This document shows, one piece after another, positions 32,185-38,798 of a DNA stretch of 38,798 bases. The stretch covers positions 1-38,798 of the forward strand of contig CANJWR010000020.1 of the NCBI GenBank assembly GCA_947478455.1, read 5' to 3'. This stretch comes from Beijerinckiaceae bacterium. Lineage in GTDB: Bacteria; Pseudomonadota; Alphaproteobacteria; Rhizobiales; Beijerinckiaceae. Within the stretch, counting starts at the first letter, position 1; each line of letters begins with the position of its first letter. A program made the translations under genes and the position numbers. Under the pieces are notes generated by a model that did no database searches, had not been told where the DNA came from, and saw only the letters and a list, made by a program, of their open reading frames with translations.

Positions 32185-33063
32185 ATGCCCAATTCTAATT
32201 CCCGATCGCTGATCTGGCGCATTCGCGAAAATGTCGGCGCAATGTCGACATCGGAGCGCCGGCTGGCGGAGGTGATGCTGGATTTCCCGGGCGATATTGC
32301 CGGATATTCCGCGTCTGAACTTGCAAAAATGGCGCATGTGTCGAATGCGACGGTGACGCGGTTCATCCGAAAGCTCGGTTACGCCAGCTATGAAGGCGCG
32401 CGGCGAAGCGTGCGGGCTGAACATCAGGCGGGATCGCCGTTGTTTCTCGCCCGCTCCCGGCAGAGCGCGCCCGTGGGATCGATCGCCGCCCATGTCGAGC
32501 AAAGCCTGAACAATATCGAGTCAACCTTTCGGGGGTTGATCGACGATGATCTGTCCGAAATTGCCAAACAGATTGTAGCTGCCCGGAAAGTCTGGGTTAT
32601 GGGTTACCGGGCCAGTCATGGGCTGGCCAATTACTTCCGATGGCAGATCTATCAGGTCGTTCCGGGAGCTGCGCTGATCCCCGGGCCCGGCGAGACGCTC
32701 GCTGAAACAATCGCCGCCATCGATTCCAAAGACATCATCGTTGTCTTTGCGCTTCGCCGGCAGGTTTCCATATTGCCTGCCTTTCTGGAGCATGTGCGCC
32801 GTATCGGCGCGAAAACAGTGGTGATTTCCAATCACAGGCCGTCCGGAAAGCTGCCTGCAGACTGGACATTGCCATGCCATTCACAGGCTCCGGGCCCGCT
32901 GGACAACCATGTTGCGGCTCTGGCGGTTCTGCATATTTTGGCCACGCGAGTCATTGAGCAGGCCGGCGTTGCGGGTCGGAGGCGACTGGCGACCATCGAG
33001 ACCTTTCACGAGGCTTTGGGCGAACTTCGCCTGTCCGCCCCCGTGGGCCCGAAAGAGCCCTGA
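32185..33063 (+). CDS. RpiR-family transcriptional regulator (HTH plus SIS domain)
   Basis: A 292-residue regulator. The N-terminal RpiR helix-turn-helix covers about 1-85, with recognition segment ASELAKMAHVSNATVTRFIRKL. The sugar-isomerase (SIS) sensor domain spans about 125-260 (VWVMGYRASHGLANYFRWQI, then DIIVVFALRRQ). SIS domains bind phosphosugars, but relatives in catabolic clusters sense other metabolites. It is divergent from the cupin unit and upstream of the second ABC operon, so it may control either. It is not a sigma-54 activator: no AAA+ domain is present. Confidence 0.92.
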   Translation: MPNSNSRSLIWRIRENVGAMSTSERRLAEVMLDFPGDIAGYSASELAKMAHVSNATVTRFIRKLGYASYEGARRSVRAEHQAGSPLFLARSRQSAPVGSIAAHVEQSLNNIESTFRGLIDDDLSEIAKQIVAARKVWVMGYRASHGLANYFRWQIYQVVPGAALIPGPGETLAETIAAIDSKDIIVVFALRRQVSILPAFLEHVRRIGAKTVVISNHRPSGKLPADWTLPCHSQAPGPLDNHVAALAVLHILATRVIEQAGVAGRRRLATIETFHEALGELRLSAPVGPKEP

Positions 33064-33130
33064 TCCACCTGGACCCAACCATTCTTCGTCCCAGGCTCAT
33101 CAAATCACGAAAATAGTTTTTCATAAATAC

Positions 33131-33147
33131 TTGGCATGAAAACTGCT
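33131..33147 (+). promoter_or_regulatory. Sigma-54 (-24/-12) promoter of the second ABC operon
   Basis: TTGGCATGAAAACTGCT matches the consensus TTGGCACG-N4-TTGCW except at two weakly conserved positions, and has exactly ten bases between GG and GC. Predicted start of transcription is near 33158, 78 bases before the binding-protein start codon. The octamer TTCATAAA at 33120-33127 precedes it by three bases, as at the first sigma-54 promoter. Confidence 0.8.
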
Positions 33148-33235
33148 TACCATTCTGCGTGGTTTCTGCGGTCGCCTGGTTGCACTGTTTGCCCCGGGTG
33201 GTCCGCCGTCTGTACGCGCATGAATGGAGGGGAAT

Positions 33236-34840
33236 ATGAAACGATCAATATTGACTGGACTACTGTCTGTTGTGGCCGCGCAGGCGCTTATGGTTTCGAC
33301 GGTTCTCGGGGCCGGAACGCTACGTATCGGCATGACACTATCGGATATTCCGTTGACGACCGGACAGACCGATCAGGGCGGAGAAGGACAGCGCTTTGTC
33401 GGGTTTACCCTTTATGACTCGCTCGTCGAATGGGATTTGTCCGCGTCCGACAAGCCCTCGGTGCTGGTTCCGGGCCTTGCGAAATCGTGGGCGGTCGACG
33501 CAGCAGACAAGACCAAGTGGATTTTCAAGCTGCGTGAAAACGTGAAGTTTCACGACGGAAGCGCATTTGATGCTGCCGCAGTTGTCTGGAATCTCGACAA
33601 GTTGCTGAAGAATGATGCGCCGCAGTTCGATCCGAGGCAGTCCGCGCAGGGAAAATCGCGTATTCCGGCGGTGGCGAGCTACAAGGTCATCGATCCGCTG
33701 ACGGTCGAAATCAGCACAAAGACTCCCGATGCGACCTTGCCGTATCAGCTTGCGTGGATTCTTCTCTCATCGCCAGCTAACTGGGAAAAGCTTGGCAAAA
33801 GCTGGGATGCTGTTGCGCAAAAGCCGTCGGGCACCGGGCCCTGGAAAATGGAAAATGGTTTCAAGCCGCGTGAGCGCGCCGAACTCACGGCGAACAAGAC
33901 ATATTGGGACACTGCGCGCGTTCCCAAGCTTGACAAGCTTGTTCTCGTGCCGCTTCCGGAAGCCAATGCACGTGTGGCGGCCCTGAGGTCCGGTGAAGTT
34001 GACTGGATCGAGGCGCCTGCGCCCGATGCAGCAGCATCGTTGAAGTCGGCAGGCTTTGTCATTTCGACAAATGCATATCCGCATAACTGGACATGGCATT
34101 TCTCGCGCGTCGAAGGCTCGCCGTGGAATGACATTCGTGTTCGCAAGGCCGCCAACCTTGCAGTGGATCGCGAAGGCGAAAAGGAGCTTCTCGGCGGCAT
34201 GATGATTCCTGCGACGGGCTTCTTCCCGCCGGGGCATCAATGGTTTGGCAATCCGACATTCAAGCTGACTCGCGATGTCGAGGCGGCGAAGAAGCTCATG
34301 GCAGAGGCCGGCTATGGTCCGGGAAAACGGATGCAGACCACAGTGCTGATCTCGCCATCGGGCTCGGGCCAGATGATCCCGCTGCCGATGAACGAATATA
34401 TCCAGCAAAATCTCTCCGAAATCGGCATCGACATCAAATTCGAGGTCGCGGACTGGAATACGGTAATCAACATCTGGCGCGCCGGAGCAAAGGATCCATC
34501 GGCCAAGGGTGTGACGGCGATGAACTACAGCTATTTCATCCAGGATCCTTTCACCGGCTTTATCCGCCATCTGCAATGCGATCTGGCGCCTCCGGCCGGC
34601 ACCAACTGGGGCTATTATTGCGACAAGGATATGGACGCGCTGTTTGAAAAAGTTCGCAACACATTCGATGCTGCCGACCAGGACAAGGTGCTTCAGAAGG
34701 TCCATGAGAAATATGTCGATGAAGCGCTGTTCCTGATGGTCACTCACGACGTGAACGCTCGCGCGCTGTCGAAGCAGGTCAAGGGCTTTGTGCAGCCGCA
34801 AAACTGGTTCCTCGATTTTTCGCAGGTCACGATCCAGTAA
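33236..34840 (+). CDS. ABC transporter substrate-binding protein, dipeptide/oligopeptide family (system 2)
   Basis: A 534-residue periplasmic SBP_bac_5 protein with a signal peptide ending near VLGAG (1-26). Family segments are VPGLAKSWAVDAADKTKWIF, VKFHDGSAFDAAAVVW, SGTGPWKMENG and IRVRKAANLAVDREGE. It delivers ligand to the second permease pair. The ATG at 33236 is preceded by GGAGGGG. An ATG four codons earlier lies before that site and is less likely. It is the first gene after the sigma-54 promoter at 33131 and is followed by a GC-rich hairpin and then the permeases, the usual layout for a highly expressed binding protein. Confidence 0.93.
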   Translation: MKRSILTGLLSVVAAQALMVSTVLGAGTLRIGMTLSDIPLTTGQTDQGGEGQRFVGFTLYDSLVEWDLSASDKPSVLVPGLAKSWAVDAADKTKWIFKLRENVKFHDGSAFDAAAVVWNLDKLLKNDAPQFDPRQSAQGKSRIPAVASYKVIDPLTVEISTKTPDATLPYQLAWILLSSPANWEKLGKSWDAVAQKPSGTGPWKMENGFKPRERAELTANKTYWDTARVPKLDKLVLVPLPEANARVAALRSGEVDWIEAPAPDAAASLKSAGFVISTNAYPHNWTWHFSRVEGSPWNDIRVRKAANLAVDREGEKELLGGMMIPATGFFPPGHQWFGNPTFKLTRDVEAAKKLMAEAGYGPGKRMQTTVLISPSGSGQMIPLPMNEYIQQNLSEIGIDIKFEVADWNTVINIWRAGAKDPSAKGVTAMNYSYFIQDPFTGFIRHLQCDLAPPAGTNWGYYCDKDMDALFEKVRNTFDAADQDKVLQKVHEKYVDEALFLMVTHDVNARALSKQVKGFVQPQNWFLDFSQVTIQ

Positions 34841-34852
34841 GTAAAACGAAAC

Positions 34853-34876
34853 CGGCGCGCCTCACCGGGCGCGCCG
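34853..34876 (+). repeat. GC-rich hairpin after the system 2 binding-protein gene
   Basis: CGGCGCGCC (34853-34861), a six-base loop and GGCGCGCCG (34868-34876) form a perfect nine-base-pair stem 12 bases after the stop codon. There is no T run. In binding-protein operons such hairpins commonly protect the upstream message and lower permease expression. Confidence 0.65.
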
Positions 34877-34915
34877 AATTCCTGTTCACTCCAACCTGAA
34901 AGCGTCGGATTGAAA

Positions 34916-35869
34916 ATGTACGCATACGCTTTCAAACGTCTGCTGCACATCATTCCGGTTGCGATCGGGGTCAGCATCTTCTGCTTTCTGTTGATCCATA
35001 TAGCGCCTGGCGATCCGCTCGCGGCTATTCTGCCATCGGACGCCACCGCTGAATTTCAGGCGCAGATGCGCACTCTTTATGGCTTCGACAAGCCGCTGAT
35101 TGTTCAATACGGACTTTGGGCGATGCGCGCCCTGCAGGGCGATCTTGGACTTTCCATCGCCACCGGTCGTTCCGTGTCAGGCGAGATTGCTTCGGCTGCA
35201 GTCAATTCGATCATTCTCGCGGTGGCGGCGACGTTCATCGGATTTACACTGGGCGCCTTGCTCGGCTTCATGGCTGGATTTCTGCGCGGAACCTGGGTGG
35301 ATCGCCTCGCATCATCTCTATCAATTCTTGGCGTCTGCGTCCCGCATTACTGGCTGGGCATGGTGCTTGTCGTGATCTTCTCCGTCACGCTCGGGTGGTT
35401 GCCTGCAACAGGCGGTGGACCTGGCGGCTCGGCAGGAAGGGCCTTCGACTGGGCCTATTTTCGATATTTGTTGCTGCCGGCAATCACCATGTCGGTGATC
35501 CCGATGGGCATTATTGCGCGCACGGTTCGCTCACTTGTGTCGGACGTAATGGCACAGGATTTCGTTCAAACCCTGTCCGCCAAGGGCCAGATGGCGCCGC
35601 GCATCATTCGTCATGTGATCAGAAATGCCGCTCCGACGGCTCTCTCGGTGATGGGTCTGCAACTTGGTTATCTGCTTGGTGGATCGATATTGATCGAAAC
35701 TGTCTTTTCGTGGCCGGGCACCGGCTTTCTGCTTAACGGAGCCATTTTCACGCGCGATCTGCCTTTGCTGCAGGGGACGATCCTCGTGCTGGCTATGTTT
35801 TTCGTTTCGCTCAATCTCATTGTTGATCTGCTGCAGGGGATTATCGATCCCCGCATTCAACGGAGCTGA
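34916..35869 (+). CDS. ABC transporter permease, DppB type (system 2)
   Basis: A 317-residue inner-membrane permease with six hydrophobic segments, starting MYAYAFKRLLHIIPVAIGV. DppB hallmarks include IAPGDPLAAIL, the YGLWAMRALQGDLG segment, and the ATPase-contact loop DFVQTLSAKGQMAPRIIRHV. The Shine-Dalgarno is weak, and a TTG two codons upstream is in frame. The DppC-type gene starts 3 bases after its stop. Confidence 0.93.
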   Translation: MYAYAFKRLLHIIPVAIGVSIFCFLLIHIAPGDPLAAILPSDATAEFQAQMRTLYGFDKPLIVQYGLWAMRALQGDLGLSIATGRSVSGEIASAAVNSIILAVAATFIGFTLGALLGFMAGFLRGTWVDRLASSLSILGVCVPHYWLGMVLVVIFSVTLGWLPATGGGPGGSAGRAFDWAYFRYLLLPAITMSVIPMGIIARTVRSLVSDVMAQDFVQTLSAKGQMAPRIIRHVIRNAAPTALSVMGLQLGYLLGGSILIETVFSWPGTGFLLNGAIFTRDLPLLQGTILVLAMFFVSLNLIVDLLQGIIDPRIQRS

Positions 35870-35872
35870 TCC

Positions 35873-36757
35873 ATGACGGCGATTGCGCTCGCAGCACCGA
35901 AACGGATCATCCTTCGTTCACCCGGCTACTGGAAAAGCACGTTTCAGCGACTGGCGCGCGACAAGGTCGCGATGACGGCGCTTGGGGTCATAGCTGCACT
36001 ATTTCTTTGCGCCATCTTTGCACCGTTGATCGCGCCAGCCGATCCGAATGCTGCAAGTATGATCCGTCGCCTAAGGCCGATCGGGACCCCGAATTATCCG
36101 CTCGGGTCGGACGAGCTGGGTCGGGATATGCTATCGCGACTGATCTATGGGGCACGGCTTTCGTTGATCATCGGTGTAACGCCAGTTCCAATTGCCTTTG
36201 TCATTGGTTCGGCCATCGGCATTCTGGCGGGCTATGCGGGAGGCTTGTTCAATACGATCATTATGCGAACGGTTGATGTGTTTTACGCCTTTCCTTCGGT
36301 GCTGCTGGCTGTTGCGCTCTCAGGCGCGCTCGGATCCGGTCTGACCAATACGCTTGTTTCGCTGACAGTGGTCTTCATCCCCCAAATCGCCCGTATTGCC
36401 GAGAGCGTGACCACACAAGTCAGACAGCTGGATTATGTAGAAGCCGCGCGCGCGTCCGGAGCGCCGGCTTACCGCATCATTCTTGAACAGGTTCTGGGCA
36501 ACGTTCTTGCGCCGATATTTGTCTTCGCGACAAGTCTGATTTCTGTCTCGATGATACTTGCATCGGGGCTTTCGTTTCTCGGACTTGGCGTCCGTCCGCC
36601 AGACGCCGAATGGGGCTTGATGCTGAACACCTTGCGAACGGCAATTTACGCGAACCCTCTGGTCGCCATCTTGCCCGGCGTGATGATCTTTATCACGTCC
36701 ATCTCGTTCAATCTTCTGTCGGATGGCCTTCGATCCGCGATGGATGTGAAGTCATGA
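35873..36757 (+). CDS. ABC transporter permease, DppC type (system 2)
   Basis: A 294-residue inner-membrane permease. A cytoplasmic N-terminal stretch of about 35 residues precedes the first membrane segment. NYPLGSDELGRDMLSRLIYG marks the family, and the ATPase-contact loop includes DYVEAARASGAPAYRIILEQ. Its stop codon overlaps the start of the next gene in an ATGA arrangement, indicating translational coupling with the ATPase gene. Confidence 0.94.
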   Translation: MTAIALAAPKRIILRSPGYWKSTFQRLARDKVAMTALGVIAALFLCAIFAPLIAPADPNAASMIRRLRPIGTPNYPLGSDELGRDMLSRLIYGARLSLIIGVTPVPIAFVIGSAIGILAGYAGGLFNTIIMRTVDVFYAFPSVLLAVALSGALGSGLTNTLVSLTVVFIPQIARIAESVTTQVRQLDYVEAARASGAPAYRIILEQVLGNVLAPIFVFATSLISVSMILASGLSFLGLGVRPPDAEWGLMLNTLRTAIYANPLVAILPGVMIFITSISFNLLSDGLRSAMDVKS

Positions 36758-37809
36758 CTGAAACGCTGTCATTCTTGATCGACGAGCGCGATAGAGGAGG
36801 GCCTGCGCAGCCATTGCTGTCGGTAAAAGGCCTTGTGAAAAGATTTCCAGTCAAGAGCATCAATCCGTTTGCCAAGAAGCGTCATGTGAGCGCCGTTGAT
36901 GGTATTGACTTCGAGGTTTTGAAGGGTGAAACGCTCGGCGTCGTGGGCGAAAGCGGTTGCGGAAAATCCACCACGGCGCGGCTGCTCATGAAATTGATGC
37001 CGCAGGATGAAGGCGAACTGCTCTTCGACGGCGAGGAAATCGGCGTTGCGTTGTCCGTCAAGGAGTATCGCCGCAACGTCCAGATGGTGTTTCAGGACAG
37101 CTACGCCTCGCTCAATCCGCGTCTGACGATCGAGCAGGCGATCAGCTTCGGGCCGCGCATGCACGGAGAGGCTGACGGCAAGGCGCTCTCGGACGCGCAT
37201 GACTTGCTCGAACGTGTCGGCCTCGATCCCGGCAGATTTGCCGGGCGTTATCCCCATGAGCTTTCCGGCGGTCAGCGGCAGCGGATCAATATTGCGCGCG
37301 CGCTCGCATTCAAGCCGCGATTGGTCATTCTGGATGAAGCAGTCTCGGCGCTAGACAAGTCTGTCGGGGCGCAGGTTCTCAACCTGCTGCTGGATTTGAA
37401 GCGCGATCTGGGACTAACCTACATTTTTATCTCGCACGATTTGAATGTTGTGCAGTTTATGGCCCAGCGTGTGATGGTCATGTATCTTGGCAAAGTTGTC
37501 GAAATCGGCGATTGCCGAGAGGTTTTTGCGCATCCAAAGCATCCCTATTCATCTGCTCTATTGTCGTCGATGCCCAGGGTCGACCCGCGCAACAGAACGC
37601 AGAGACCTCCACTGTCCGGCGATCCGCCCAATCCGATTGATCCACCTTCCGGCTGTCGCTTTCATCCGCGCTGTTTCAAGGCCGAAGGTGTTTGTTCAAC
37701 CACGTCGCCCGAGCTTTTTGCGTTGGATGGAGACCATCGCGCCGCTTGTCTTGCCAATATTCCGGGATCAGGACACAGCGCTGCGTCGGGAAATGGAGTT
37801 GCGGCATGA
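36754..37809 (+). CDS. ABC transporter ATP-binding protein, DppF/OppF type (system 2)
   Basis: A 351-residue cytoplasmic ATPase. Walker A is GESGCGKS (65-72), signature LSGGQ (170-174) and Walker B LVILDE (190-195), with the D-loop SALDKS. The C-terminal tail has the oligopeptide-ATPase pattern HPYSSALLSSMP and three cysteines (CRFHPRC, VCST) of the Cys-rich region. Its start overlaps the dppC stop and its stop overlaps the next ATPase start (both ATGA). The order F-type before D-type is the reverse of the usual one. Confidence 0.94.
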   Translation: MTETLSFLIDERDRGGPAQPLLSVKGLVKRFPVKSINPFAKKRHVSAVDGIDFEVLKGETLGVVGESGCGKSTTARLLMKLMPQDEGELLFDGEEIGVALSVKEYRRNVQMVFQDSYASLNPRLTIEQAISFGPRMHGEADGKALSDAHDLLERVGLDPGRFAGRYPHELSGGQRQRINIARALAFKPRLVILDEAVSALDKSVGAQVLNLLLDLKRDLGLTYIFISHDLNVVQFMAQRVMVMYLGKVVEIGDCREVFAHPKHPYSSALLSSMPRVDPRNRTQRPPLSGDPPNPIDPPSGCRFHPRCFKAEGVCSTTSPELFALDGDHRAACLANIPGSGHSAASGNGVAA

Positions 37810-38798
37810 GCGAGGCAGCTCTGCTCGTCGATATTCGCAATCTATCCGTGACATTCAATGGTCCTCGCGGATCGATACGGGCGGTCAACAATGTGACCTT
37901 GGGCGTACGTCCCGGGGAGGTAACGGTTCTTCTCGGCGAATCCGGCTCCGGCAAAAGCGTTACATTGAAATCGATCCTTCGTTTGCACCCGCCGGGCACA
38001 AGGATTGAAGGGTCCATTCAGGTTGCAGGCCGCGAAGTTACCGCGCTCTCGACGAGGGAGCTTGGACATTTGCGAGGACGCGACGTGGCCATGATCTTTC
38101 AGGAGCCAAGACTCGCGCTTGATCCTGTGTACACAGTTGGCGACCAGATCACGGAAGCTATTCGCCATCACGAAGGAATTGGGGAAGCCGAAGCGCGGAA
38201 GCGTGCTCTTCATTTGTTCGAAAAGGTGCGAATTCCTTCGGCGCAGCGCCGTCTCGATTCCTACCCACACGAAATGTCGGGCGGGATGTTACAACGGGTG
38301 ATGATTTCTCTTGCGCTTTCATGCAATCCGAAAGTTCTGCTTGCTGATGAGCCCACAACAGCGCTTGACGCTACGGTCCAGATTCAGATTTTGCTGTTGC
38401 TTCGCGAGTTGCAGCGCGAATTCGGGCTTTCGATGATTTTTGTAACTCACGACATTGGCGTTGCTTCGGAAATTGCCGATCGCATCGCCGTCATGTACGC
38501 AGGAAAAATTGTAGAGGAGGGGAGCGCTGTTCAGATCATCGAATCGCCGCTCCATCCGTACACGGCGGGGCTGCTGGGCGCACGCGTTGAACTGGCTGAG
38601 GGGCGCGAAAGGTTGTTGACCATTCCGGGCTCGCCTCCTGACATGACGACACTTCCGGCCGGTTGCGCGTTTGTGCCTCGCTGCACGCGCGCTTCCGACG
38701 AATGCCGGATGGAACAGCCTGAACTGAAGGCGGCTTTTGGCGGCGGCCACGTGGCCTGCTTTCATCCCCTGAACGAGCAGGTATTCGAAACAGCAGCC
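37806..38798 (+). CDS. ABC transporter ATP-binding protein, DppD/OppD type (system 2), cut by the window edge
   Basis: At least 331 residues; the frame is open to the last base, so the stop lies outside the window. Walker A is GESGSGKS (44-51), the signature is MSGGMLQRV and Walker B is VLLADEP. The Cys-rich tail (CAFVPRC, ECR, ACF) has been reached, so only the last residues are missing. It pairs with the F-type ATPase to drive the second transporter. The start overlaps the previous stop (ATGA). Confidence 0.93.
   Translation, partial: MSEAALLVDIRNLSVTFNGPRGSIRAVNNVTLGVRPGEVTVLLGESGSGKSVTLKSILRLHPPGTRIEGSIQVAGREVTALSTRELGHLRGRDVAMIFQEPRLALDPVYTVGDQITEAIRHHEGIGEAEARKRALHLFEKVRIPSAQRRLDSYPHEMSGGMLQRVMISLALSCNPKVLLADEPTTALDATVQIQILLLLRELQREFGLSMIFVTHDIGVASEIADRIAVMYAGKIVEEGSAVQIIESPLHPYTAGLLGARVELAEGRERLLTIPGSPPDMTTLPAGCAFVPRCTRASDECRMEQPELKAAFGGGHVACFHPLNEQVFETAA

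Noticed and set aside
1-38798. CRISPR arrays, transposases, integrases, tRNA genes or att-like repeats marking a mobile island
   Set aside because: I looked for regularly spaced repeats, terminal inverted repeats and tRNA-like sequences and saw none. The island may still be acquired, but nothing here shows its edges.

Overview
The window reads as chromosome from an alphaproteobacterium, most likely of the order Hyphomicrobiales. This is inferred from the moderately high GC content, the gene families and the many solute-binding-protein transporters. It cannot be pinned to a genus from sequence alone. There are no rRNA or tRNA genes, insertion sequences, phage genes or CRISPR arrays. I call 35 protein genes; the last one runs off the right edge.

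Left part (1-2114): a cold-shock protein with a clean intrinsic terminator, an unrecognised 100-residue protein, a CusF-like periplasmic copper-binding protein and a secreted Sel1-repeat protein.

Periplasmic redox region (2116-11989): a minus-strand operon encodes a monoheme cytochrome, a flavocytochrome c sulfide dehydrogenase flavoprotein, SoxX and SoxA. Divergent from it is a single-chain SoxY-SoxZ fusion carrier. Downstream lie a periplasmic molybdenum hydroxylase (2Fe-2S subunit plus Tat-exported Mo subunit), a membrane-anchored triheme cytochrome c and a Tat-exported multicopper oxidase. No SoxB or SoxCD is present, so this is not a complete classical thiosulfate-oxidising Sox set within the window. 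The inferred flow of electrons from sulfur compounds and from an aldehyde or N-heterocycle is into c-type cytochromes.

Catabolic and uptake island (12024-38798): a UbiD-family decarboxylase, a DUF2817 peptidase-like protein, an orphan peptide-type binding protein, a family III CoA-transferase with a complete TRAP transporter, a 2-hydroxyacid dehydrogenase, a gamma-glutamyltransferase-like Ntn hydrolase, an isochorismatase-type amidohydrolase, two complete dipeptide/oligopeptide-type ABC transporters, an alpha/beta hydrolase, an NMT1-like binding protein, a cupin and an RpiR-type regulator. Together these suggest import and hydrolytic dismantling of a carboxylated amide or peptide-like compound, whose identity I cannot read from the sequence.

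The most notable regulatory signal is a pair of near-consensus sigma-54 (-24/-12) promoters at 23315-23331 and 33131-33147. Each has exactly ten bases between GG and GC, each is preceded by the same octamer TTCATAAA, and each lies about 90 bases before the first gene of one of the two ABC transporter operons. The two operons are therefore probably co-regulated. The Ntn hydrolase upstream of the first one has lost the residues that hold the gamma-glutamyl group in true gamma-glutamyltransferases, which points to a different amide substrate.
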